A DNA stretch of 64,000 nucleotides from the NCBI GenBank assembly GCA_964460785.1, contig CAYWQB010000003.1, positions 124,001 to 188,000 of the forward strand, read 5' to 3'. Each line of letters begins with the position of its first letter. Position 1 is the stretch's first letter. The position numbers and the translations under genes are program-made. The notes beneath the pieces were generated by a model that had not been told where the DNA came from, did no database searches, and worked only from the letters and a program-made list of their open reading frames with translations. Source of the stretch: CAYWQB01 sp964460785. GTDB lineage: Bacteria > Chlamydiota > Chlamydiia > Chlamydiales > CAYWQB01. Of the stretch, positions 8,371 through 16,745 are shown one piece after another.

Positions 8371-10526
8371 TTTTTTTCTAGAAGATGCTCACTTGCCACT
8401 TGCAAGACCTCTGATCTGGAAGCAAAAACTCTTTGGCAACTTGGTAAACTTTCTAAAAAGTGTCGGCCATAGCCCTTTGTCACTAGGCGATTATCAAGAC
8501 AGAAGATAACCCCTTGATCTGATTTATGCCGAATTAATCGGCCAAAACCCTGTTTAAACTTAACAATTGCCTGTGGCACAGAATAAGCAAAGAAAGATCT
8601 CTGATTTGCTTGCTCCAATTGCTCCATACGCGCTTGAATTAAAGGCTCTGAGGGAACGGGGAAGGGCAGCTTTGTAATGATCACACAGCGCAAAGCATCC
8701 CCTACAACATCCACTCCCTCCCAGAAAGTGTCTGTTCCAAAAAGCACGGTTTTTTCTTCTGAACGAAACCTCTGGAGCAAACGCTCTCGGCTTGTTTCTC
8801 CTTGCTTGAGCAAGACGAAACCCTTCGCTTCTAATCGCGCTTGCAGAGCCTCATAGGTGTAGTTGAGCATAAAAAATGAGGTGAAGAGAACAAATGCATT
8901 TCCTTCTACAGTCAGAATGGCTTTCTCTATGAAACGAACGGCCACTTCAAGAAAGCGCGGCGATTGAGGTTCTGGAAGATCTGTCGGGATCCCTAAAAGA
9001 ACCTTATCCTTATAAGAAAAAGGAGAAGGGTATACTTTCTCTTGTACTTTCCACCGACCTTGATTTAGCCCCAAGCGATCGCGAATAAATTGAAACGTCC
9101 CATTCGTTGTCAGGGTGGCACTGCAAAGAGTTACCGACTTACAAGGGTGAAAAAGCATATCTTGCAAGGCTGGTGAAACATCTAAGTGTGCTTGAACACA
9201 CTCAACCTGAGAGAACGTATCAAGCTGCTTTGCTTCAATCCATCGAACATGCTGAGGATCAAAAGAAGAGTCCACAAAGGTCTCGACTTGTGCTGCGACT
9301 TTATCCAATAAAGAAAGAGCTGCCAATATATCTGCTCGTGTACCTTCTAGTCGATCCTGCAAGCCCACTTGGCGCAGCTGTGAGACTTCTTCAATAATAG
9401 CATGAACATTCGAGCTAAACTGCTTGAGCTTTTCTATGAGGAACAAGAATGGCTCTTGGATAGTCTCTTCCCACTGAGGAGCAGAAACAAAACTTTTTTG
9501 TACTCTTAGTTTCCAGTCTTGTGCCTGCCCTGGATCATGGAATAACTTGAATCCATCACGCACCTCATCAAAAGTATCATAAATCGCATGCAAAAGCTCT
9601 TGGCGAGAAGAGAAGAGCTCTGTTTGCATACGATAAACAAGGTCTGCAACCTGCTCATCCATGCCTTTGGGGAAAGCCTTTTCAATCTTCTGCTTAAGAA
9701 CAGCTAAAAAACCCGTGGCTCCCCCTCTCCCTTTTTCAGAAAGAAGCCTACCAAGCAAATGAATTAAGCTACCTTTAGAGATGCGTTGTGCTAAACTCTC
9801 TGAAGCAACTGCTTCTAAATGATGCGCTTCATCAACAATAACATGTTGATAATCAGGAAGTACCCCTTTGCCTTCAGGATCTTCACTCCTACGAATGAGA
9901 TCTGCCATCAATAAGTAGTGGTTAACAATGAGAATCTGCGCATTTTCAGCTGCTTCACGAGCTTCAAAGAAACGACAGTTTTCAAAAAAGCGGCAGCGGT
10001 GATGCGTGCAAGACTCTCGCTCACAAACAACTTTTTCTCGAACAGCTGGTGAAGGAGAAAAGCTTAGATCAGACAAGCTATCAAGGTCAGGGATCGTTGC
10101 TATGATTTCATCTATTTGACGTTTCTCCTCTTCTTGTAAAAAGGAGCGATCATAGGCAGCATCTTGTATCTTTCTGAGGCAGAAATAGTTATGCATCCCC
10201 TTCACCAAACAAGCGCGAACCTCTTCTCCAAGCTCAGCTTTCAGTAAAGGGAAGTCTTTGAGTAACAACTGGTTTTGCAGAGGAATAGTGTGTGTAGAAA
10301 TAACAACACGCTGTCGCTTTTCTAGAGCATAAACAGCAGCGGGCAATAAGTAAGCAATAGACTTTCCTGTACCCGTCCCCGCTTCAATCAGAGAAATAAG
10401 CCCTTTGCGCAAGCCTTGATCAATATCAGCAGCCATTTGCTGCTGCTCTGACCGTTCTTCAAACCTAGGCAGGCTGCGAGCAATCGCTCCTTCTTTTGAA
10501 AGGAGCTGAGAAAGCTTACTCATCAC
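8361..10526 (-). CDS. dinG: DinG/YoaA-type Fe-S DNA helicase
   Basis: This is a 721-aa superfamily 2 ATP-dependent DNA helicase of the XPD/DinG class, acting on recombination or replication intermediates. Walker A is AGTGTGKS (residues ~49-56) and the DEAH box is VDEAHHLE (~231-238). Between them, Cys116, Cys173, Cys178 and Cys184 (with Cys168 nearby) fit the four-cysteine Fe-S cluster of this class. C-terminal motifs 'GTDTFWEGVDVVG' and 'KFKQGFGRLIRHKSD' are motifs V and VI. No exonuclease domain is fused at the N-terminus. The start overlaps the rpoD stop by 11 bases; the stop codon lies inside the opposite-strand tRNA-Ala gene. Confidence 0.9.
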   Translation of the reverse strand: MMSKLSQLLSKEGAIARSLPRFEERSEQQQMAADIDQGLRKGLISLIEAGTGTGKSIAYLLPAAVYALEKRQRVVISTHTIPLQNQLLLKDFPLLKAELGEEVRACLVKGMHNYFCLRKIQDAAYDRSFLQEEEKRQIDEIIATIPDLDSLSDLSFSPSPAVREKVVCERESCTHHRCRFFENCRFFEAREAAENAQILIVNHYLLMADLIRRSEDPEGKGVLPDYQHVIVDEAHHLEAVASESLAQRISKGSLIHLLGRLLSEKGRGGATGFLAVLKQKIEKAFPKGMDEQVADLVYRMQTELFSSRQELLHAIYDTFDEVRDGFKLFHDPGQAQDWKLRVQKSFVSAPQWEETIQEPFLFLIEKLKQFSSNVHAIIEEVSQLRQVGLQDRLEGTRADILAALSLLDKVAAQVETFVDSSFDPQHVRWIEAKQLDTFSQVECVQAHLDVSPALQDMLFHPCKSVTLCSATLTTNGTFQFIRDRLGLNQGRWKVQEKVYPSPFSYKDKVLLGIPTDLPEPQSPRFLEVAVRFIEKAILTVEGNAFVLFTSFFMLNYTYEALQARLEAKGFVLLKQGETSRERLLQRFRSEEKTVLFGTDTFWEGVDVVGDALRCVIITKLPFPVPSEPLIQARMEQLEQANQRSFFAYSVPQAIVKFKQGFGRLIRHKSDQGVIFCLDNRLVTKGYGRHFLESLPSCQRVFASRSEVLQVASEHLLEKNGA

Positions 10527-12180
10527 CTACATCTGCATCAAGAAAAGCTTTCAGCTGCTTGGAACGCGTTGGATGACGCATTTTACGAAGAGCTTTTGCT
10601 TCAATCTGACGAATACGCTCTCGCGTGACATTAAACTCTAAGCCGACTTCTTCCAAAGTTTTTGGCTTTCCATCTAGCAAACCAAATCTTTGAATGAGGA
10701 CAATCCGCTCCCTCTCGGTTAATGTCTGTAGCACCTCATTCATCTTCTCCTTGAGAATTGAATATCCGGTAGCATCAGATGGAGACTCAACTCCAGTATC
10801 TTCGATAAAGTCTCCAAACTGACTCTCTCCACCATCTCCAACTTCAGCTTGGAGAGAAATAGGGTGCTGAGCAATTTTGTAAATCTCCCGAACACGATCT
10901 GGGGACATTCCGAGCTCCTCTCCGAGCTCTTCTGGCGTAGGTTCTCGTCCCGTTTCCATCATCAACTTTTTTGCTGCTCGCAGCAAGCGGTTGATTGTTT
11001 CTATCATGTGTACAGGGATGCGGATTGTCCGTGCTTGGTCAGCAATAGCACGGGTCACAGCTTGGCGAATCCACCAAGTGGCATATGTAGAAAACTTATA
11101 TCCACGGCGATATTCAAACTTATCCACCGCTTTCATCAGCCCCATATTCCCCTCTTGAATCAAATCCAAAAAGGAGAGGCCTCTGTTTGTATATTTCTTT
11201 GCAATAGAGATGACAAGGCGGAGGTTTGATTCAACCATCTCGCGCTTGGCTTCTTGGCTCTTATCCATCCAGCGCTGGAGCATGCGCACATCTTTCTTGA
11301 ACTCATCTAGAGTTCGCCCAGCAGCGACTTCTCTTTTCTCTAGCTTACGCTGAGCTGCTTGCAGCTTAGACAAAGCCAGGCGATTCTTTTCCGCACGTGG
11401 AGTGAGCTCTTTAATCTGTTTTTCTAGAGTCAAGAAGCGATCATAGGCTCGCAAAATAACTTCGCCAAAATCTTCAATGATGTTGTGTCGAAAATGGAAG
11501 CGTCTCAAGTAAGCTTGCGTACGAATCCGGCACTTCTCTAGTTCTTCTGTTAGGCGAATTTTCTCAATTTTTTTTAGCTTTGGCTGACGAAGCTGAATCA
11601 CAAGGTCGCGGAAATAGTAGTCTTCTTCTTGTAGAAGCTCACATAGTCTCTGGAGTCTTTCGAGAAAGCTAGACTTATCATCTACTTCTTTTTCTGAGAC
11701 AATTTTATCAAATCTATCTTTCCCTTGAAGGAGGCAAGAACCAATAGAAATCGCTTCCCGTGTAGAATACCGGAATCGCATAATAATTTTTTCAATTTGG
11801 ATCTGAGCCTTCTCTATACGCTTAGAGATTTCGACTTCTTCTTCTCGACTTAGAAGAGGAAGTGATCCCATTTCTTTCAGATACATCCGGACTGGATCAT
11901 CTGGAACACTTTCCCCTTTCCGCGAGGAACCTTCAAGCTCTTTCGCCTCTTTTTTGCGTTCTTTTTGGCGCTCAACCTCGACTTGGTTGAGAACCTGGAT
12001 ATCCATACCACTTAAGAAGATCAAAACCTGATCAATTTGATCTGGTGAGTCGAAATTCAACGGTAGAATTTCATTGATCTCTTCGTATGTTAGATACCCC
12101 TGCTCCTTGGCAATCGCAACAAGTTCGTCAATTTTTTGCTGTTGCTGCGGAGTAAATGAGGGAAAAGGAGACTTGGTCAT
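10516..12180 (-). CDS. rpoD: Primary RNA polymerase sigma factor (sigma-66/RpoD)
   Basis: This is the 554-aa housekeeping sigma factor, with all regions in order. Region 1.1-like helices ('DELVAIAKEQGYLTYEEINEILP') come first, then region 1.2 'DPVRMYLKEMGSLPLLSREEEVEI'. Region 2 contains 'RLVISIAKKYTNRGLSFLDLIQEGNMGLMKAVDKFEYRRGYKFSTYATWWIRQAVTRAI', split here only for reference to -10 recognition and melting. Region 3 is 'RIPVHMIETINRL' and region 4.2 is the helix-turn-helix 'TLEEVGLEFNVTRERIRQIEAKALRKMRHP', which reads the -35 box. The non-conserved insert between 1.2 and 2.1 is about 190 residues. Length matches chlamydial sigma-66 (about 570 aa). The helicase is co-transcribed downstream. 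Confidence 0.97.
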   Translation of the reverse strand: MTKSPFPSFTPQQQQKIDELVAIAKEQGYLTYEEINEILPLNFDSPDQIDQVLIFLSGMDIQVLNQVEVERQKERKKEAKELEGSSRKGESVPDDPVRMYLKEMGSLPLLSREEEVEISKRIEKAQIQIEKIIMRFRYSTREAISIGSCLLQGKDRFDKIVSEKEVDDKSSFLERLQRLCELLQEEDYYFRDLVIQLRQPKLKKIEKIRLTEELEKCRIRTQAYLRRFHFRHNIIEDFGEVILRAYDRFLTLEKQIKELTPRAEKNRLALSKLQAAQRKLEKREVAAGRTLDEFKKDVRMLQRWMDKSQEAKREMVESNLRLVISIAKKYTNRGLSFLDLIQEGNMGLMKAVDKFEYRRGYKFSTYATWWIRQAVTRAIADQARTIRIPVHMIETINRLLRAAKKLMMETGREPTPEELGEELGMSPDRVREIYKIAQHPISLQAEVGDGGESQFGDFIEDTGVESPSDATGYSILKEKMNEVLQTLTERERIVLIQRFGLLDGKPKTLEEVGLEFNVTRERIRQIEAKALRKMRHPTRSKQLKAFLDADVGDE

Positions 12181-12397
12181 ACCCTAAGTAAGATCCTTGT
12201 GAAATCGGTTCTTATTGAGAGGAAGAACATTTTGTTCAACACTATGCTTTCTCGATTGCTCTTTGAGCATGCACGGGAAAGCACGGCGATGCTGCCTGAA
12301 TACCCTCTTTTTGTCAAGAAAGTGGAAGGGTCTTGCACCCTTTGTATTGAGAAAAAAATCGAATGTTCGATTCATCTTTATCAAAAACTTTCCTCAC

Positions 12398-13714
12398 TTA
12401 CGCTGCAGGATATAGTACTCCAATCACATCTTCAGCGAAAGCCCCTGATGGAATGGTCGCCAGATAACAAGAAACTTTTTGAGGCTGACCTTCCTTTGTT
12501 CTAACGACAAGCTCTAAAGGCCTTTCAAGCTGATCGGGGGTGGCAACAGCTTGAGACCAATCGCTCAACCCTTGCTGCACAATATGGGGAAAATCTTTTA
12601 CAAATTTTTCAGGAGACCAGCCAAGGGTTCCTCGCACTTCATTATTGGCAAAGAGTAACCGCCCCTCATTTCTAGAGTAGAGAAAGATAATCCCAGAGCA
12701 TTCGCGCTTTAGATTTTCAAATAGTCTGCGCAGATCAATCAAGTATCTTTCCGAGCCCATACCATGTAAGCGCTTTTTCTCTCCTTTAAGCTGAGGAGCC
12801 CCCCGCATCTTTTCTGCGATCTCAACACAGCGCTGTAATTGCACAAATCGATCATAGTGAGATTGATGCGAGTGATCTGAAGAGGTTGGCAACTCTCGAC
12901 AAAGCTCTTGCAAGTCTGCTTCTTCAAGATGCCCCAAGTCTTCATCTGTTCCAAGAATTGGCGAGAAGCCTTCCTTAAGATTTCGAGACTCATGGGGGAG
13001 TTGGGAGTGATTTAAACTTTCAAGCTCAAGCAGTGTCTTTACTTCATACTTCAGATCGAGAACTTTATTTTCTAACTGATCAATTTTCTGCTGCTTTTGC
13101 TCTATTTTGCTTTTATATGCCTCTACCTGCTTGATTAGCTCTGCTTTTTCAGCTTCTCTGCCTTGGATTCTTTGCTGTGCATCCGTGACTTGTCGTTCAA
13201 GGGACGCTTGTGTTTCGCGTGCTTGTTGCAACTTCTCTTCTAAGGAGGACCGCTCTGCCACTAAAAGATCTGCTTGCTCTTTGAGGCTTTCGCACTGTTT
13301 TTGCAGAGAGAGCAGGGAGTGCTCTAGTTGTTGAATTTTCTCTTGATCTTCTTCAGATAAGGTTGGACTGGCTGCATGATGCTGGCTTGCTGCAAGCTGA
13401 GCCTCTTCGAGCTCTTGCTGAAGCTGGCTACAGCTATTTGTAATCACCTTATCCGCAGAACGCATTAGCACATTCTGAAAAGATAGCAGGGAGCGGCGTA
13501 GCAATATGTAGCCTCCGCCCCCCACCAATAAACCACAACCGATAACAGCCCACACGGATTGTTCATATGAGAGGTGATATGTCAAAATCACCAATGCGAA
13601 CAAGGCAAGAACATAGCTGAAATATACGGGCAGAAGTAAACGTGTGAGCCCTGATAAGCCTGTTGAAGAGGGAGAAGAGTCCTCGGGTGCTGCAGAAGTG
13701 TGAATCGTGCTCAT
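12398..13714 (-). CDS. Membrane-anchored coiled-coil protein with PAS-like C-terminal domain
   Basis: This is a 438-aa protein of unknown function. Two membrane segments lie near the N-terminus (about residues 25-45 and 52-72), followed by a long coiled coil (about 85-230) and a C-terminal domain (about 315-438). That domain reads like a PAS fold: 'IIFLYSRNEGRLLFANNEVRGTLGWSPEKFV' is close to PAS 'I...D..G.I...N.......G....E'. No kinase, GGDEF or HAMP domain follows, so any signal output must go through a partner. Its place between rpoD and rpsT matches CT616 in my memory of the C. trachomatis map; the PAS reading is mine and unproven. Confidence 0.78.
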   Translation of the reverse strand: MSTIHTSAAPEDSSPSSTGLSGLTRLLLPVYFSYVLALFALVILTYHLSYEQSVWAVIGCGLLVGGGGYILLRRSLLSFQNVLMRSADKVITNSCSQLQQELEEAQLAASQHHAASPTLSEEDQEKIQQLEHSLLSLQKQCESLKEQADLLVAERSSLEEKLQQARETQASLERQVTDAQQRIQGREAEKAELIKQVEAYKSKIEQKQQKIDQLENKVLDLKYEVKTLLELESLNHSQLPHESRNLKEGFSPILGTDEDLGHLEEADLQELCRELPTSSDHSHQSHYDRFVQLQRCVEIAEKMRGAPQLKGEKKRLHGMGSERYLIDLRRLFENLKRECSGIIFLYSRNEGRLLFANNEVRGTLGWSPEKFVKDFPHIVQQGLSDWSQAVATPDQLERPLELVVRTKEGQPQKVSCYLATIPSGAFAEDVIGVLYPAA

Positions 13715-13909
13715 AAAAGTACGCCAACTTTGCGGTTAACTTTGGTCGAAAGGAATAGTTCCCGCCTTTTGTTCGGCAAAATATCATTAAGAAAATTGTT
13801 TGTTAAGCAAAAAGTATAAAAAAATTAAATTTTCGATTACACGATCTATTCTAGAAAAAGACCTTAGTTATAAGAACATCCTTCAACCCATTAACCATAA
13901 ACCTGTTGC

Positions 13910-14917
13910 ATGAGATTAACTATTCTAGAAAAAATTCAAAATTCGAAGATTTTTTTTCAAAAAATTTACGGTAATTTTCTAGATTCAATACGAAATAAGG
14001 CTTCTTTGCTGTTAATTATAGCTATTTTTTTCAGCCTATTTTTGGCTTTGTTCAATCTTTTTTCTGCCCTAATTTGCTCTTTAGTATTGTTCTTATTTGC
14101 ACTTTTTTTTCGACAGTTATCATCTCTAGTTATAGTTAGGAAAAGTGGACTCATTGTAAAAGCGAAGCAAGCAACTGTGGTCATTCCATATTTGTATTTA
14201 GCGCCTCCCTACCTACAAATAACAGAGGAACAAAAGCTTCAAATTTTTCTCTCCAGCATTCTCCCTGGAGTCTCTTTTATCGTGCAAAAATTTCGAGCAA
14301 ATACAGAAGGGAAAACATCCGAAGCCCCCATCCAAATTATTGGAGATAGTCTCATTATTGATTGCTCATGCAAGTCATGGAAGCGGATCAGGCAAGCATG
14401 TCAAAAGCAGTTTTCTCTATTAACCCCTTCTCTTGCTAAGCCAGGAAATAGCTTAATAGTTGAAAAAACAGACAAAGGAAAGCGGCGGGTCATGCTAAAT
14501 ACCCAAAAGGGAATGGTCTTTCCTAGTTTTTGTCCTCTAACAGGAAACTGTGTAGAAACAACTTATAACTTGGACCGTAGCCTAGAAATTCCGATGTCCT
14601 ATTTAGGGAACTTCCTTTGCAATCACTCCAAGAAGTGCAGAATCATTCTTACCTGTACGACCACCCTAATGATGCTTTCTCTTGCATTTTATAGCGCCCA
14701 GAGGAGTGATCCTCTAGTTAGATTTTTACTGGGGTGGGCTCCTCTATCTGCAGCATTTTTACTCTCTTGGCTTTTAACAAGAAAAAAAGCTTCCTTCTAC
14801 TTACAAGGCAAAGAACTACTCATAGAAGCGGACGACGCTGAGTACATTGATACGTTAATCCGCCTAAACTCTTTAAATGATCAAACCTCTTCTTCAGTAT
14901 GGACAGAGCCAATTTGA
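13910..14917 (+). CDS. Hypothetical four-segment membrane protein
   Basis: This is a 335-aa protein I do not recognise. Two hydrophobic segments lie near the N-terminus (about residues 32-75). A soluble domain of ~170 residues follows, then two more membrane segments (about 245-262 and 272-290) and a short C-terminal soluble tail. No catalytic motif is evident. The first 150 bases and the upstream 100 bases are clearly more A+T-rich than the surroundings. No good Shine-Dalgarno sequence precedes the ATG. The 3' end overlaps the convergent epimerase gene by 37 bases. Confidence 0.65.
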   Translation: MRLTILEKIQNSKIFFQKIYGNFLDSIRNKASLLLIIAIFFSLFLALFNLFSALICSLVLFLFALFFRQLSSLVIVRKSGLIVKAKQATVVIPYLYLAPPYLQITEEQKLQIFLSSILPGVSFIVQKFRANTEGKTSEAPIQIIGDSLIIDCSCKSWKRIRQACQKQFSLLTPSLAKPGNSLIVEKTDKGKRRVMLNTQKGMVFPSFCPLTGNCVETTYNLDRSLEIPMSYLGNFLCNHSKKCRIILTCTTTLMMLSLAFYSAQRSDPLVRFLLGWAPLSAAFLLSWLLTRKKASFYLQGKELLIEADDAEYIDTLIRLNSLNDQTSSSVWTEPI

Positions 14918-15828
14918 ATGCATACATCAATCATGCTCTCTGTCGCTTCTGGCTGCCTTGGAGACTGCGCACTAATAGGCTCAATACACGCAAACCCTTC
15001 TTCTTTTGGGCTATACACTTGCCAGGATTGCCCTTTGCCATGATTGCGGCAAATGGAAAGTAAATAATCTTCTGTTCCCAGCCCCATGATTGAAAAATTA
15101 CTCTCTGGATAGAATGTAAAGTCGATATCCTCCTTTTGAGAACCTAGAGGAAGGTGAAGTGATCGCACTTCTACTCCCTCTCCATCTCGATAGGTAGATA
15201 ACCAGTTTTGAGGAACTTGAGTCTTATCTCCCTGACTATTCTTGTACACTGATTGCAAGTGCGCCCCATGCACAAAGGAGTTTGCAGCTCCTTTTTTATA
15301 ATAGTAGTGAAGACCACACACAGAAGGGAGCTCACTTGATACTTTGAGAACCATCTCTAGGCCATGGGGTTCTAAAGAAGCCTCCATCACCATCTTAAAG
15401 TTTTGTCCTTCAAGGTCTTTCAACTTCACATCTCCCAACTGATCCTCTCCTGTCAGTATCGCAATCATTCGGTGGCCATCCTGCTTATATTGAGACCAGG
15501 GAACATAGCGAGCCACCCCATGAGAAAAAGGATCTGCAACCCCCTTTTGTTGCACTTTTTCTATATGAGGAAAAAGTTCCGCCCCTTTGATTGCAGGCAG
15601 TTGCTTTTCGTCCCTTCTATGAAAGTGAGGTCCAATTAAGGCTCCAAGCCCTGCAAACCTTTCTGTAAAGAGGTCGATGGTTTCTCCATCAATAACTTCA
15701 AACCCTTGTTTGGAGTAACTAACTAAATTCATGCCAAATTGAGGAAGAAAAACAGCCTCAAGCGTGCGGCCTTTAGCATCTTGATTAGTCAGCTTGATCG
15801 TCTCAAGGTCTACTGCTTGCTCCGTCAT
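14881..15828 (-). CDS. Aldose 1-epimerase (galactose mutarotase) family protein
   Basis: This is a 315-aa protein with the all-beta galactose-mutarotase-like fold signature: 'AVFLPQFGMNLVSYSKQGFEVIDGE' near the N-terminus, then 'GLGALIGPHFHRRDEK' and 'FSHGVARYVPW' in positions that usually carry substrate-binding Arg and His residues. The family interconverts sugar anomers; some members instead act on glucose-6-phosphate. Sequence similarity at this level cannot fix the substrate. It is followed upstream at 4 bases by a small membrane protein gene on the same strand, so the two probably share a transcript. Confidence 0.72.
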   Translation of the reverse strand: MTEQAVDLETIKLTNQDAKGRTLEAVFLPQFGMNLVSYSKQGFEVIDGETIDLFTERFAGLGALIGPHFHRRDEKQLPAIKGAELFPHIEKVQQKGVADPFSHGVARYVPWSQYKQDGHRMIAILTGEDQLGDVKLKDLEGQNFKMVMEASLEPHGLEMVLKVSSELPSVCGLHYYYKKGAANSFVHGAHLQSVYKNSQGDKTQVPQNWLSTYRDGEGVEVRSLHLPLGSQKEDIDFTFYPESNFSIMGLGTEDYLLSICRNHGKGQSWQVYSPKEEGFACIEPISAQSPRQPEATESMIDVCIQIGSVHTEEEV

Positions 15829-15831
15829 TGT

Positions 15832-16281
15832 TTACTCCCTACTTGTAAGTTTTGTGACATAAAATCCAAGCCAGATAAAATAGATTAAGATGATCCACAC
15901 CACCAATGTATAGACCACCCTCTTCCAAGGGAAAGTGCGATTCAGTTGAATATCACATGTTTTTGAGGCTCCCTTTTTAGCCCAAACAGTCCAACTTCCT
16001 ACACCTTCTAAATGTTTTTTATAATTATTTGCAGCCCATTCATTTTGAAATGGCTTAGAAGTTAACTGTTTTGTGCAGAGAAGCTCCCTATCCACCAACA
16101 ATGAAAGTTCTAAAAAATATTTTCCGTCATGAGGGTACACTCGCATGCTTCCAATAGGAGCCTCTACATTCTGACTATACGTGTAGTACTTCCAGTATTC
16201 CTGAACTGCACGGGTAGTCATATAAAATGTAAACCCAAAGACTAGACAAAGAAGACAAAGCCAAAGCCAGTTTTTATGCAT
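15832..16281 (-). CDS. Small membrane protein, two TM segments, unknown
   Basis: This is a 149-aa protein with an N-terminal membrane segment (about residues 3-22), a ~95-residue extracytoplasmic domain holding three Cys residues within the soluble part, and a C-terminal membrane segment (about 122-142). The layout resembles DUF3592-type membrane proteins but I see no firm family match. The gene is 3 bases upstream of the epimerase gene, in the same direction, so it probably leads that operon. Confidence 0.62.
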   Translation of the reverse strand: MHKNWLWLCLLCLVFGFTFYMTTRAVQEYWKYYTYSQNVEAPIGSMRVYPHDGKYFLELSLLVDRELLCTKQLTSKPFQNEWAANNYKKHLEGVGSWTVWAKKGASKTCDIQLNRTFPWKRVVYTLVVWIILIYFIWLGFYVTKLTSRE

Positions 16282-16349
16282 AAACGTCTCGCCAAATGAA
16301 ATATTTAGTAGTCTATATAGCTCTTTGCATCGAGGTCAATCTATTTAGC

Positions 16350-16379
16350 AAATCCGCATTCTGTAAAGCGGATTTACAG
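16350..16379 (+). promoter_or_regulatory. Two mutually exclusive hairpins upstream of rpsT
   Basis: Two overlapping inverted repeats cannot form together. AAATCCGC (16350-16357) pairs with GCGGATTT (16368-16375), while CTGTAAA (16361-16367) pairs with TTTACAG (16373-16379). The element lies about 90 bases before the rpsT start. Alternative structures of this kind can act as attenuators or protein-binding leaders. A function in S20 control is inference only. Confidence 0.35.
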
Positions 16380-16466
16380 CTATAAGAAACACCAGATTGA
16401 CAAATTCAAGAGAGTACCATAAAATAGCTGACTTATTCCGGAACTAGAGCTCCTCCGAGGCAAAGA

Positions 16467-16745
16467 ATGGAAAACAAGAAAACGAAAATGCCTACGGCAA
16501 AAAAGCGAGATATTCGCAATGAAAAGCGCCGTCAGATTAATAAAGCATTCAAAACTCGCGTGAAAACTGCAGTTCGCCAGCTTGAAGAGTCTATCCAAGA
16601 GCAGCAAACTGAGGTTCTTCCTCAAAAATTGAACGCCGTTTATTCTCTAATGGACAAGGCTGCTAAGCGAGGCCTTTACAAGCGAGCAAAAGCAGATCGT
16701 CTAAAGTCTAGACTTTCTCAACGTGCAGCGGCAGCTACTCGCTAA
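16467..16745 (+). CDS. rpsT: 30S ribosomal protein S20
   Basis: This is a 92-aa basic helical protein matching S20, which binds 16S rRNA early in 30S assembly. Recognisable blocks are 'KKRDIRNEKRRQINKAFKTRVKTAVRQLE' in the first half and 'SLMDKAAKRGLYKRAKADRLKSRLSQRA' in the second. I chose the ATG at 16467 because GAGG stands 6 bases before it; the in-frame ATG at 16488 has no such site. The gene ends 11 bases inside the convergent recD gene. In C. trachomatis it also lies close to rpoD, as I recall. Confidence 0.95.
   Translation: MENKKTKMPTAKKRDIRNEKRRQINKAFKTRVKTAVRQLEESIQEQQTEVLPQKLNAVYSLMDKAAKRGLYKRAKADRLKSRLSQRAAAATR

Noticed and set aside
12289..12317. TTGACA on the minus strand upstream of rpoD (12312-12317) as a promoter
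   Set aside because: The -35 is perfect, but no acceptable -10 box lies 16-18 bases downstream (best is CAGCAT).
12199..12504. 101-aa + strand frame between rpoD and the PAS-like gene
   Set aside because: It overlaps the 3' end of the PAS-like gene, lacks a ribosome-binding site and resembles no protein; it is probably a shadow frame.
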